A stretch of DNA of 64,000 nt from Trichostrongylus colubriformis (GCA_963978905.1 OZ022257.1:10500509-10564508); one strand, 5' to 3'; counted from the stretch's first letter, positions 22,934-33,314 are shown. A program made the numbers and translations. The notes: generated from the sequence alone by a model not told the origin.

Positions 22934-23829
22934 TTAGGTTGTCCCAAAAGCCTTGTAGTATTTTTCCAAAAAAAATCAGTAACTCTTGCTCACTTCGAGG
23001 CAGGTCCAGGCGGTTCAGGAATATGGTAGAACGTTCCCTAGCTTTCTAGGAAAATATATATTGACCCACCAGATCCCGTGGAGAGAGCTACAATGCCCGT
23101 TGTCGATACCCACCCAACTCGCGGTGTCATCTATTATGAGCGATCTTGCGGCACCAAAACGACGGAAGCTTGCCAATCCATCAGCGCTGCAATGAGCAAG
23201 GGATGTGTGAGCTACGTGACCGTGCGCCGCTGGTTCATCAGCTTCAGCAACGGCGAGATTGACATGAAAGACAAACCACGCTTGGGACTGTGCTGGTTCT
23301 GGGACGCGGAAGGAATGGTTTTCCGCGAGGTGCTGGTACAAGGCGAGACAGTCACCGCTGCCGTATGCACCCACCAGCTCCAGCAGCTCGCCGTCGCTGT
23401 TCGAGAAAAGTGCCGGAGAAGGTCCGCGGTCACCCTTCTTCATGGCGACGCCCGCTCCCATTTCGCTCCCATTTGGCGAAAAGTACCCAGGCCAAGTTAC
23501 AGGAGCTCGGCTGGAATGGGCTGCCCTACCCGCCATACTCTCCAGACATTGCCCCTTCTGGCTATCACCTTACCCATCCTCTCGAATCCTTCCTGACCAA
23601 GAGAAAATTCGTTGATTATGACTTGCTTGCGAAAGCGATCGCTGACTTCTTCGACTCTCAGAACCCAGAAATCTGGGAGAAAGGAATCAACGATTTTCCT
23701 ATAAAGTGGCAGAGGGTTGCCGATTACAATGGTCAATTCGTTGTTGCTTAATTGTTATTTGTTGGACGAAAAAAAAAAACAAAAAGTGATGATCGAAAAA
23801 AATACTGCAAGACTTTTGGGACAACCTAA
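22934..23829 (+). mobile_element. mariner element with internal deletion, 896 bp
   Basis: Terminal repeats TTAGGTTGTCCCAAAAG at both ends (about 31 bp, few mismatches) are flanked by TA. The interior keeps the N-terminal helix-turn-helix region and the C-terminal catalytic part of a mariner transposase, but the section between them is missing. Autonomous mariners are about 1.3 kb. Confidence 0.93.
23078..23751 (+). pseudogene. mariner transposase pseudogene
   Basis: The first part (frame of 23078) reads a DNA-binding region with TVRRWFISFSNGEIDMKDKPR, then jumps directly to WFWDAEGMVFREVL, which normally lies about 90 residues further on. The deletion removes the first catalytic Asp. The second catalytic region is LLHGDARSH (Asn of HxDN lost), followed by a frameshift near 23470. 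The remaining frame reads LQELGWNGLPYPPYSPDIAPSGYHL and stops at 23751. The third catalytic Asp (PSD) is Gly. It cannot encode an active enzyme. Confidence 0.9.
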
Positions 23830-23834
23830 TACAT

Positions 23835-24300
23835 TTTAAAGCCTGGCTAACCTTTGACGCCCTGCGGAGAGGCTCTGCAACTTTTATGGTGCCTACTGAG
23901 CGCTTTAGGAAGTTTTTTCCCTCTCACAGCGGAGCTAGCTGTCTCTGCTTCTATTCAGTTTCCTGAAATTCACCACTGCTCTGCAAGTGGTATGTAGCGG
24001 TGGGCAAGCAGTTTATAAGTAGTTGCGGCGTCGTTTCACATGCATACACTGCTCTCTATCCAGTCTTGTATAATCCTGAAATCCTACGAGCTCGAATGCA
24101 TTTCTGCAAGAAGTATTTGTGATCATAAAATTCTGAAATGAATGTTTTTAAGCATCAACCTTTTTTGTCTGCACTTCAAATATGGTTCTTAATGAGCATC
24201 TCAGACAAAGCTTCTCGAGAATGGGACGACAATAGTAATCAGCACCGAACAGTTGATAAATGGTTGTCCAACCAATTGGTCTTCCGCCTTCCCTTGTACT
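23835..24300 (+). repeat. upstream part of the P3 peptide-gene unit
   Basis: Upstream of P3 on the plus strand this holds blocks shared with the other units: TTTCCCTCTCACAGCGGAGC (about 23917), CCACTGCTCTGCAAG (about 23972) and CAGTCTTGTATAAT (about 24061). Confidence 0.6.
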
Positions 24301-24306
24301 GATCAA

Positions 24307-24730
24307 AGGAATCGTCCACGGAAAATGCGTTTTTGTGTTACCCATACGTTCATGTTGTATTTGCCTAATGTGGGCCTCATGCAAAATTTCACGCGAAAAA
24401 ATGCGAATCTGGCTGAGATACAGCACCACAAAGTGCGGTCCCAGTGGGCGGGGCCTAAGGAAAAGCCTCGTTCCGTCGTCCACCGTGGTCGGAGACGCAT
24501 TGTAGGAGCAGAAAGTTTCGTAAACAGTCCCACTCTCCGTTCCCAACGGCGGCGGACCACGGGACGAGGCTTTTACTCTTAGGCCCCGCCCACTGGGACC
24601 GCACTTTGTGGTGCTGTATCTCAGCCAGATTCGCATTTTTTCGCGTGAAATTTTGCATGAGGCCTACATTAGGCAAATACAACATAAACGTATGGGTAAC
24701 ACAAAAACGCATTTTCCGTGGACGATTCCT
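24307..24730. mobile_element. TTAA-type foldback element, 424 bp
   Basis: Nearly perfect inverted arms of about 175 bp start AGGAATCGTCCACGG. The element is bounded by TCAA and TTAA. The loop is GC-rich. It is inserted 18 bp before the splice acceptor of P3; the matching TTAA is empty in P2 (15035-15038). Confidence 0.88.
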
Positions 24731-24763
24731 TTAAAGAAATTTTTTACAGTGGCCGAACAGGCT

Positions 24764-24928
24764 ATGACATTTCCTACTGCTTCATTTTTACTGAAAATTT
24801 TCTTAGTACGTTATCTATCCTTCCTTCGATGCACGTCCGTCATTCAGAATTCTGAGGAATTGCTGTAGATGTGCTCACTGATGGCATTGGTACACAATTA
24901 CCACCAGTCCACCGTCTGGAGCTTATAA
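24764..24928 (+). pseudogene. small secreted peptide gene P3, truncated by frameshift
   Basis: Exon 1 (24764-24805) encodes MTFPTASFLLKIFL, the intron is exactly 63 nt (24806-24868, GTACGT..TGTAG), and exon 2 begins MCSLMALVHNY. The frame then stops at 24928. The other frame continues to a family-type C-W-K-R-K end at 24962, so a 1-nt shift near 24900 has truncated it (33 aa remain). TTTTTACAG ends 14 nt before the ATG, and AATAAA is at 24983-24988. Confidence 0.68.
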
Positions 24929-25114
24929 ACCTATGTCAACATTGTGTTGGAAAAGGAAGTGAAACTCCATCGTCTGGATACGAATAAAGCTCGATTCGTG
25001 TTGTTGTTGTTAAGATCACAATACCTAGGGCCACATGACAGGTGGGGATTCTCACAAGTAAGAATAATTTGTAATTTGTATGGGACAGTAAATCTCACTT
25101 CTAGCGAGCTTTGA

Positions 25115-25611
25115 AGGCACTTTCCGCGATTACCTTGAATGGTTTGAAGAGCTGAATTATGGAATTCGAGGTGCTGAAGAATACACTGAGAGAGAAAAAC
25201 CCGAACGAACCCCCGAATATGGCAAAAATGAGGCCTCCTGACATCTGGCCTTGTACGAGGTTACCGCGTGAAAACGAGCCTTTGAATCACTTCCCCCTTG
25301 AATGGTATCATGAGGAACCTTGAGATATTACTTGTTTTCCCAAGTGAAGGTCTCATTACCTACTGGAATTTCTTCTTTATCTTATCTTATCGCAGAATTA
25401 CAGGCCCAGGTAAATGCCACGTTGGAAAATGCTTCGTTCACTGCCGGGTGGGGTCACCAGTTGGTGGGCGGGGTCCCAGTTGCCTCCCGCGGGCTTTGCG
25501 CTGCCGGGAGAGCTCGTGGCGCCGCTCTAAGGGTACAACCGCGACGGTTACCCGGGGGTCTATCGGCTGCGGCAGGGTAAATAGCTCGTGAGACTACAGC
25601 GGAAAGTTTCT
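25115..25611. mobile_element. TTAA-type element, 497 bp
   Basis: Ends AGGCACTTTCCGC and GCGGAAAGTTTCT lie between TTGA and TTAA. The interior is GC-rich with no conserved frame. The uninterrupted site is visible in the paralogous 3' flanks (around 27683 and 35552). Confidence 0.8.
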
Positions 25612-25856
25612 TTAAACGTCTGTTCCACCCACAAAAATAGCCATTCTCCGGGATGAGATGTGTTCATTTCACTATAAAAGAGTTTTGAAGAGTCAGAATT
25701 CAAAACTCAATTTAAAATAAATAAATGAATGAATGAATTCATGCTTTCAGTTTCACGGTTCAATGCCGATATTTACCAACAGGCTCAACACGTTATACGT
25801 GTGCGCGGTGATAATACGGTAAACATACCATTAAGAAACTGAGTTAGGGTGCAAGG

Positions 25857-26090
25857 GGTCTCGATAGCGCAATGGATTAGCACATATGCTCGGAGAAAAT
25901 GGAGGCGAGTTCAGGCCCCGTGCGAAGTCGAAGCTTTTGCCCATATCTCAGCACTCTTGTAACGAGTTGTGTACAAAGGGGAGAAGGGTGGGGGACCACT
26001 CACATAAGTTAATGGGGGTCGAAGCACATTCTCGAGCAATTATGCGAGGAAACCAGGAGGGCTCAATTAGTGTCAAGCATGCGTGCAGGG
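25857..26090 (+). mobile_element. tRNA-like SINE copy 2
   Basis: GGTCTCGATAGCGCAATGG at 25857 contains a good box A (TAGCGCAATGG), and GAGTTCAGGCCCC resembles box B. The anticodon-like stem is degraded (ATGCTCGGAGAAAAT). The tail matches 14175-14345 on the opposite strand. No acceptor-stem pairing. Confidence 0.6.
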
Positions 26091-27590
26091 AATTTTTCAA
26101 AAAATACTAACCCCTACAGAAGGGCCCCTATACAACCTACGCCCACTTCTTCAGATTTCGCTATATCTGTGGTTTCTTGGCCATGTGCGCTATACTGCTA
26201 TCGCCGAGCCGCTAATGCGGTAGCAACGTGGCGATCAGATGGGGTGCGGTATTTTCTCCTTACTCAATTTGGACATTTTTCGAACACTGAAACTTGACTT
26301 AGACTTCACATTTCGAACTACTCCGGACTTAACAGCCAACGTTATCTTAATAACTACATCAGACCAATCACTTGACGGGTTGATTCTCGTAACTGCGATC
26401 CAGTCGAAAATTTTTTGAAAAATTTCGTGTTTCAAGTGTTTCCTTTGGCACGGATATATCTTTCCTCAAGCTTGATCTTATGAATGCAGTTTTCCATGCG
26501 AGATTCTCGGAGCTACCGCTTTCGAAAGACCTCTATAGTTCTGCCAGATTCCTAGAAAAAAGGCAAATACATTGAAGGAAGCCAGTCGAAGAAATCTTTT
26601 TTTCATCTGTGGCGGGATCTTCCCACGAATCTTTAGGAAATATCATCCATTAGGTACGGAATACGGTCAGGTACAGCCTTTGCTGTCAAAGTTCCAACGG
26701 AATAGCGAACAGCGCTAGCCGGCCTCGATGCGGGATGCGCCATACATGAGAATTGTCCACATTATCGGCAATAGAAACTCTTATCTGGTCGTATACCGCT
26801 CCGCCAGTACCAGTTCACGTACTTGTAATAGTAGTAAGATATAAAAAAGACCACATCAGCAAATTTTTGATTGCATCCCACAGTCTTTTGAGTATTATCC
26901 ACAATGGGTGTGTACCCCTATGTCAGGATTTTGCACCGCGCATGTCGCAGGTGAAGTTCACGGCTGATTTGTGAATTTCGGAGGTCTTTCTGTGCGTGGC
27001 TACGGTGCCAGCTAACCAGCGAAAGTGCTATTGGCGTTGGTCGGCTTTGTTGTGGATCGCCCCATGCATGCGGTTTCCACCGACAATCCATCAGGTTATA
27101 GGGCACACAATTGTATTACTCGTGCTGGAATTATGCACTGTGAAAAAGGTATCAAGTATCGACCGCGCACGACAGCACAATTATGAGCGTTGGGTTGCGA
27201 AAGCATGACACCTTGTTCAGAGTCCACCCAAGAGAAGCAAGGGGTCTGCCTAGCCCTTCACTCTGTTTATATTTTACAGTGCCCATGCGATTTTCTCTCT
27301 GCAACATCGACTCAAGCACTTATCTTTAGAAATTTGTGCCGTACCTTTCGTGCCTTGCGGCGTTCTGCTTTCTGTATCTTTTGAGTTTTTGAGTGAAGAT
27401 CAAACTGAATATCGGTTTTGGATTTGAGCCCAGTTAGTCAGTTTTATCTCATCTCTCCCTTACACTATGGATCCTCAGCTCGAGAAATTCCGTTGATCAC
27501 TGCCTATCTCAATGATCACGACTCCCCCTCCCCCTCCCCACCCCTACCAGCGGACCAATAGCGGACCAGTACGACCCCTTGTCCCTCAAC
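26090..27590 (+). repeat. right arm of the large inverted repeat (R2)
   Basis: Inverted relative to 19440-21610. It lacks the palindromic mariner found in the left arm and so provides its empty site near 26850. Landmarks are TTCTTCAGATTTCGCTATAT (26147), CGGCCTCGATGCGGGATGCG (26722) and GAATTTCGGAGGTC (26973). No gene recognised. Confidence 0.85.
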
Positions 27591-27870
27591 GGAGATTTTT
27601 CAATTGATTTTTCGATTTTTTTTTATAATGAGACATTTCATTCCGGTGAACGGCTCTTGATGTGGGTGGAACAGACATTTTGAGGCTTGCTCGAAGTGAG
27701 GTTCATGCAAGGCCGGAAGCGCAAGTAATCGAGCCATGGTTGTCCTGTACAAATTACGAATTATTCTGTCTTGTGAGAACAACTCTCACCTGTCATGTGA
27801 CCCCAGGTATTCCGGTCTCAACAACAGCACAATTCAAGCTTTATTTGTGATCCAGAACAACGATGGAGCT

Positions 27871-28074
27871 TCACTTTCTTTTCCAATACCAGCCTGCCAG
27901 AGGTCTATAATACATCGGCGGCGGTTGGTACCAGCCATAATTGTGTACCAACCCCATCAGTGAGCACACCTAAAGCAAAGCATCAGGATTTCGAATGACG
28001 GACGTCCATCGGAAGAACTTTAGCAAGCGTACCAAGAAACTTTTCAGTAAAATTGAATTAGTTGCAAATGCCAT
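27871..28074 (-). CDS. small secreted peptide gene P4, intact (46 aa)
   Basis: Exon 1 is 28074-28033 (MAFATNSILLKSFL), the intron 28032-27970 (63 nt, GTACGC..TTTAG) and exon 2 27969-27871 (VCSLMGLVHN, then YGWYQPPPMYYRPLAGWYW and KRK). The leader looks like a cleavable signal peptide, leaving a mature peptide of about 22-23 residues rich in Tyr, Trp and Pro, without Cys. The acceptor TTTTTTACAG lies 14 nt before the ATG, and AATAAA (27845-27840) lies 26 nt after the stop. A TTAA element is inserted about 20 bp upstream of the acceptor. Family function is unknown; I infer a secreted peptide because of the leader and compact gene structure. Confidence 0.75.
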
Positions 28075-28109
28075 AGCCCGCTTGGCTACTGTAAAAAAAT
28101 TTGCTTTAA

Positions 28110-28623
28110 AGGCAACATTAGGTGATAGTCGGACGAAAGGTAAAAGAAGTAGTGAGTATGAAAGTCGAGATGCCTAGTAACAAGACAGTGAAGAAAAAAC
28201 GGGAGGAATTGGCCAAAAACCAGAGGAATAGGACCTATTCCTAACGTTGATTCTCGATCCTAACGACCTTCCCGCCAAGAGCCGAGTAGTCCGGACTATT
28301 CTTCCACTGACATGTTTCCAAATAAACACAAGGGAATGTTTGGAAATACGACTGCACCTATTTCTTGGAGTGACCTTCGATCTTGCCGCATCTCCTTAGC
28401 CGCTCCCACCTCAGCCAGTCGGGAATTACGCCACTCGAAGGCGGGGTAGACTCATCAAGGGGCGAAACAGATGGGTACTGCGGCATTTGCTGCGTTTCTA
28501 CAGCTCGGAGGGGCGTTTTTTCAGCGGGATTTCGCCACAGGTAGCCTCCTTAGGCTCAGGGCTACCATGTGAGCTACTTCTTGTAGGGATTTCTCTATTA
28601 CCGCATTACCCCTAATGTTGTCT
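28110..28623. mobile_element. TTAA-type element, 514 bp
   Basis: Ends AGGCAACATTAGG and CCTAATGTTGTCT, with TTAA at the left and CTAA at the right. The paralogue at 35984-36498 is at the same place in the duplicated unit, and P2 (15035-15038) has the empty TTAA. Internal sequence shares GGCGAAATCCC-type blocks with the 10492 and 32683 elements. Confidence 0.85.
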
Positions 28624-28649
28624 CTAATAAGCACAAAGAACAGAAAGGA

Positions 28650-28990
28650 GACGAACTGGTTGGAAAAGGTAAGGTAAGGTTAAGGTGAAACTACGCCTCA
28701 TTCACTCATTCACTGCTTGGCCGCCACTACATACTGCTTGCAGAGCAGTAGTGAATTTTAGGAAACTGAGTAAAAGCAGAGACAGCTAACTCCGCTGTGA
28801 GAATTCGGAAAAAGCGGTCAGTAGGCACGATAAAAGCTAGCAGAGTCTCTCCGCTCTGAAAGATGGGTGTCAAGGGTTAGCCAGGCTCAAAATATGTATT
28901 AGCATTCCGAAGAAACGCTTTAGTGCTCCTCCAAAAGCATTTGCTTCCATAATACATTAATGGATTGAGTCACACTCCATTTAGCAACAT
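28650..28990 (-). other. exon-like block upstream of P4
   Basis: On the minus strand CATCTTTCAG (about 28865-28856) is followed by an open frame (S-G-E-T-L-L-A-F-I-V-P-T-D-R-F, then TAELAVSAFTQFPKIHYC) to a stop near 28729. Copies near 22001, 15469 and 36740 keep the acceptor and the same residues. It could be an exon of a gene lying upstream of the peptide gene, or of a longer 5' part of the same gene. Confidence 0.42.
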
Positions 28991-29005
28991 CAGTTTTCAT
29001 CGTTA

Positions 29006-29224
29006 TTATGCAAACTGACGACACCTTGTTTGATGCTGATCACTCCACGGCATGCAGTCTTTGATTGTTCCTTCATCTTTGCTAGGCACGCATGTCATCA
29101 TACAAAAACGGCAGCACGAGCTTGTCGCTCTTCCACGCATGGGTGGGTGAAAGTTCTGGCAAATAGAACTCTGCGCTGAATTGAACGAAGTGATGAGCAG
29201 AGCGATCTGAACTGCTCTGCACAT
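29006..29224 (-). CDS. small secreted Cys-rich protein, family C, copy C1 (72 aa)
   Basis: A single open frame has a hydrophobic N-terminus (MCRAVQIALLITSFNSAQS) resembling a signal peptide. A Cys-rich mature part follows: C, then CC-x2-C-x3-C, then DCMPW and RC near the end, seven Cys after the leader. It ends CRQFA. The copy at 37097-36880 is disrupted, the one at 22559 is related at both ends, and C-terminal remnants exist near 32310-32450 and 15640-15740. No known domain was recognised; spacing does not fit a ShK motif. It lies about 930 bp upstream of P4 on the same strand. Confidence 0.48.
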   Translation of the reverse strand: MCRAVQIALLITSFNSAQSSICQNFHPPMRGRATSSCCRFCMMTCVPSKDEGTIKDCMPWSDQHQTRCRQFA

Positions 29225-29394
29225 TTCCGGGAAATCCTATTTGTGGATGATCATTGTAGCCACCCTTGCAGCTAGTGAAGTCAGGGAGTTCGGAGATACC
29301 ATGCTAGCGTATCAGGGGAGCGGTCCTACTTGGAGTTTTAATCGGTGTAACAGAATATGTTAGATGATGAAAGGGTCAGTGGTATGATTCCTGA

Positions 29395-29760
29395 TCAGTA
29401 ATCGGTGGTATGGGACAGAGTTCCTGAGAAGAAAAGGCCACATGCCGGGGTGTTTCTGCCATTCTCCAGTAATTTTGTCTGTAGCCTCCACGACGCAACA
29501 CTGTACATGCGACAGACCTGCCTCCTATACGGTGCATGATCACAAAGGTAGATGGAGGTGTGTTCAGATGGGGTGCAAAGGTGAATGTTAGAAAAACGCC
29601 ATCCTTTCATCTTGGATCTGTTATCCAAGGCTTCACTTCCGCTTATGTGGTTGATGTGCCTGCCAGTGAAGAGCTCAGGGTTCTTAGCCTTTTGCCGAAT
29701 TTTCGTGCGTCGAACGGCAAGGCGGTTATCTTCGCGTGCGGCCCGGCACACTAGCTTCAA
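29395..29760 (-). other. open frame in duplicated unit, unassigned
   Basis: A 121-codon minus-strand frame (start 29760) is followed in the duplicate (37.3-37.5 kb) by the same sequence, but there it is interrupted by a MITE. The plus strand is also open (29536-29754). No domain was recognised. It is kept as a candidate only because it is long for this AT-rich DNA. Confidence 0.25.
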
Positions 29761-30014
29761 AGTTTTATGTCCGTACTGATAATTTCTTGATGTGGGTTGT
29801 TAGCATATAATGTTACAGTTCCTTTTACTTTTTCTGTCACTATTTTATCTTGCTAGGCTAAAAAATCATGGTTTGATCGATAATATGAAAAACAACTACT
29901 TCTTTGAAGGACCTCTATGGTACCAGCTGCTTGCGTTCTGAGTGGAATTCCAACCAACCTCGTCAAGTCCTGCTGATGGCGCAGCCAAGTAGCGATTGTA
30001 AAGAGTTTCATGGG

Positions 30015-30430
30015 TGGGTAGCGTTTTTTTGTCTACTCCAAAAGAGCTTCCAACTTTTTCTGGAGACAAACATGGAAAAGGAGAAAGACGAATCAGGTGT
30101 AGCAGGTGCACAGAACAGGAGAAGTTTTCCAGAGAGTGTACGACGTGAACATGGTGAGCAGGGACAGAAATGCTGTCCAAAAGCTGGTACTTTTTTTGCT
30201 TACCCAAAGCGTCATCAAAAACTCAATACGACTGGCACAAGACTCTGTGTATTTCGACTGTGTTGCAGGCTTTGCATCAAAACCAAAAATCAAAATGATT
30301 TTGCACCGTCGCGTTGGTCGCGGTCCAATGATTTGTACCGCAAGGACGACCATGGCTCAACGATTTTGCTCAGCACGACATGGGACATGGGAAGGCCTTG
30401 GCGGTATGGACGCTCTTGCCAGTACGCGCT
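30015..30430 (-). repeat. repeat R4, copy 1 (inverted relative to 38930-39340)
   Basis: Strong inverted similarity to 38930-39340, including a minus-strand stretch TTGATGACGCTTTGG, then GTAAGC, and TTTGTCTCCAG, which look like an intron between two exons. Frames are open in pieces (SCASRIEFLMTLW). Possibly a decayed gene; product not recognised. Confidence 0.55.
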
Positions 30431-30439
30431 TGGCCATTA

Positions 30440-31595
30440 ACCTGGTTCCTACGAAAATCTGACAACTCGAGTTGGATGTTTGCTATTGAAAAACGTGTGG
30501 CTAATTTACAACTTTCCGCCTATGCGCCAACAACAAACTACGACGAGTAAGAGCTGCAAAGCATTTCACGCAGATTAATTTCACCAAGGAGAATTATACT
30601 TCTCCTCATGTTATGGTCAGCAATTTCAGAGCTATGATCAGTTTCAGAATGTGACGGATAACGTCACATTCTCGGGAGATCACGGAGAGCAACGGAATGA
30701 CTAGGGTGTCTGGCTGCTGAATTGATGATGTCGATCAAACCCTTTCAGGTAACTCGCAGCTCCAGAGACCCATTTATTTACGATGGACTTGGGAATGTTC
30801 CGACAGACAATTTCATACCGAGGTCAATAACGTCATCTTCAAGCGGAGGTTCTGCCTCACCAATGCCGATGCTGCCTCGAAATCCTTTACAGATTTAACC
30901 ATCGACTCATCCGCATAGAATTCTTTTTTTGGGTAGAGGGATTAGATAAATAACTCAAGAGGTGAAGTCCCAACCTTTTTTAGCCGATTAGTAGGGGATT
31001 TATCAAAAACATCGACGACGATGAAATCGGCTCCTTGAACATTTTAATGACAGTGCCAGGAAGCAAAAGTGTAAGAGAACGGAAGTGAGAGGCCGTCAAA
31101 GCACTCCTCCGAGAACTGGCCTACCATGTGGATCCGTGATAACAGCAGACGACTAACAGCTATTGCTCGAGCTCGAAAAGGATGGAGAAACTACAGGCTT
31201 TTCTCTCAAGTCATCTTAAACAGGATGAGCAGAACAGCGAACGAAGGACAGCCATAAGAGCAAGCAAAGATATCAGGCTCTCTCACGTACGAGACACCCT
31301 ATGAACGACGGTACAAGGTTTTATACTCGAAGCGAGCGCCTTGTCTCACCTGGTTTGTTGATAGTTAGTATACCGCGCTTTTATTTATCTATCTCTATTT
31401 ATTATGCGCCTTAACATTGTAGTGAGACCGAAGTACGCCTGCAGTTGGAGAGCGAAAACTTTGCTAAGAAATAACAATGATGTCCCTTAGCTCAATAACT
31501 TCGTTCAGCTGAATGGATATTGAGGTCGGTGAATCACGCAGATAATCTCAGGAAATGTGTTCTCAATAACAACACAGTTTTTACCCAGGACACAT
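30440..31595. repeat. dispersed repeat R3, copy 2
   Basis: Matches 9240-10194 and continues across 11488-11780. It is not interrupted by the TA element, so it gives that element's empty site near 31317. Confidence 0.75.
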
Positions 31596-31885
31596 TATCC
31601 AGATACGCGATGGTGATTCACTTTTTTTTTGCGAAATATATATCGCCCGCCACCGACCCATAGGGATCCGGAGGATACTGAGGATATGTACATGGGTGGA
31701 CCGTACGGGCCATAGGGCGAAGTAGGATACATGGGCGGACCGTAGAAGGAGTTGTGTACTAAACCCATCAGTGAAATCACCTGAAGGAATTTCCCAGTAT
31801 TTTGAAAGAGGAACGCCCATCGAAGGAATGATAGCAAACGTACCAAGTGAAGTTTCAGCAAAGAAGTTACAGTAGTAAATTTCAT
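31595..31885 (-). CDS. small secreted peptide gene P5, C-terminal frame altered
   Basis: Exon 1 is 31885-31844 (MKFTTVTSLLKLHL), the 63-nt intron 31843-31781 (GTACGT..TTCAG) and exon 2 31780-31595. The leader is followed by a Gly/Pro/Tyr-rich repeat (YGPPMYPTSPYGPYGPPMY). After that the frame departs from the family: the other frame carries a P/Y-rich continuation ending in Lys codons at an A9 run. The read-through product is 75 aa. GAATTTTAG precedes the ATG by 14 nt. The intron is also open in frame, so an unspliced form would be readable. Closest to P1. Confidence 0.58.
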   Translation of the reverse strand: MKFTTVTSLLKLHLVRLLSFLRWAFLFQNTGKFLQVISLMGLVHNSFYGPPMYPTSPYGPYGPPMYISSVSSGSLWVGGGRYIFRKKKVNHHRVSG

Positions 31886-31889
31886 GGCC

Positions 31890-32480
31890 CAACTGGCCTC
31901 TAAAATTCTTTTGATGTCAAGGACTGGCGAAATGTTTGGGTAAACACTTATCAACTATTTGCAATAAGAACCATATCAGAAGTACAAACAGAACATGGGT
32001 TGACATTTAAAAGAAAAGATTGTACTTTCAGAATTCCAGAGCATGATCACAGTGTTCCTGCAAAAATGCATTTGGGTTTTACAGAATTATACAAGACTGG
32101 ATCGCAAGTAAGCTACATTTGTGAAATTATGTTGCATCTACCACTTATTGCTTGCCCGCAAACAATAAGTGATTTCAGGAAATGAAATGAAAGAAAGGTA
32201 GCTGACTCCGCTGTGAGACCTATTTAAGCACTCAGTAAGCACAATAGGAAATTTGATTCCATTATAAATTGAGTCCCCCTCCATTTAGCACCATCAGTTT
32301 TCATCGTTATTATGTAAATTGACGACACCTTGTTTGATGCTGATCACTACACGGCATGCAGTCTCTGATTCTTCCTTCATATTTGCTAGGCACGCATATC
32401 AATGTCGAATTACAGCAGCTTGTCGGCAGGTTGTCACTCGCGCAAGCAGATACACAAATAAATAAGTAATTACCGAATGC
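31890..32480 (-). repeat. upstream part of the P5 unit with Cys-rich remnant
   Basis: Shares the TATACAAGACTGGATCG block (about 32089) and a family-C remnant at 32310-32450 (minus strand: S-C-C-N-S-T-L-I-C-V-P-S-K, then RDCMPCSDQHQTRC). The remnant lacks the usual MC.. start but is preceded by a hydrophobic stretch in the same frame (NYLFICVSACAS). Confidence 0.5.
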
Positions 32481-32682
32481 ATACAGTGATGCCTCCCACT
32501 CTGCGCAGCGGTATCCAGTGGGAAGACTATACACTTGGTTATCACTGGATTGGACAGTGTGTTCTAGTTTTTCAAGTCCAAGTCCTCAAGGTTGTCTCTA
32601 TCTGTTACGAAGAAGGAGGACCTGTGATTCCTTCGATTCTCTCACGATCCAAGATTATGGATCGTAGTTAGGCTTTTTTTAA

Positions 32683-33310
32683 AGACAGTGTTTGGGGTAA
32701 TGTGGGTGATAAGGAATCCCAAAAGGAGTTATTTAGTGAAAAACAACGGGTCTGAAAGACCTATGCATGGCGAAATCCCCATTAGAAGGCGTCCCCTTGA
32801 GCTGTGGCGGAGGCGGCCTCATCAGAGCAAGCCGCCTTTGTTCAGAGCAGCCCACCTATTAGCGATGAGCTCCTCATGATTGGCTGGGCTGGGAGGGACC
32901 AAGGCGATGCGGCCGGGTGGAGCGATCGGGGCGCGGTTTCGTGAACAGAGCGTCGCATACTCTTTTCCAATCAGCTGATTATCTTTTTCTTTATTTTTGA
33001 TTTTGCTGAGTTTTTCTTTTCTGTACTTCTTTTATTTCCAATTAATACTCACTTATTGTCTTCGCTCGTCTGCAGTCAACGATAGGATGCCTTTTAAGTT
33101 TTTTGTGTTGTTTCCACGCTTTTTTGAGCCCTGATTACCTGTATACATGCCAATGGCAGAGTCGTCCGGCCAACCCACCTGTTGACGGAATGGTCGTCCA
33201 CGTCGAGAATCAGTGGTGGAAAAGGCGTTGTATTTTCCCGTTTTTGGTCATTTACTTCCTTTTTTCTCCACTTTTTTCGCACTTCGTACGATTTTTCCCT
33301 AGCAATGCCT
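32683..33310. mobile_element. TTAA-type element, 628 bp
   Basis: Starts AGACAGTGTTTGGGG and ends TAGCAATGCCT, with TTAA on both sides. Related along its length to 10492-11032. A 226-codon plus-strand frame (33103-33783) crosses its right boundary, so that frame is not a single natural gene. Confidence 0.82.
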
Positions 33311-33314
33311 TTAA

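Larger units (their letters stand above)
27595..29980 (-). repeat. segmental duplication, copy 1 (P4 unit)
   Basis: About 2.4 kb is highly similar to 35460-38305 in direct orientation, including the peptide gene, a TTAA element at the same position, the exon-like block and the Cys-rich ORF. The second copy has since gained a 509-bp MITE. It is the youngest-looking duplication among the peptide units. Confidence 0.9.

Noticed and set aside
25857..25930. Functional tRNA gene
   Set aside because: Box-like motifs exist, but acceptor and anticodon stems do not pair, and several diverged copies share a non-tRNA tail.
29006..29224. ShK-type or conotoxin-type peptide
   Set aside because: A CC pair is present, but the overall spacing fits neither pattern well enough to name; kept only as an unassigned Cys-rich secreted candidate.
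29904..30440. 178-codon plus-strand frame as a gene
   Set aside because: It spans the junction of two repeat blocks (segmental duplication end and R4), and the inverted R4 copy suggests the gene-like signals are on the other strand.
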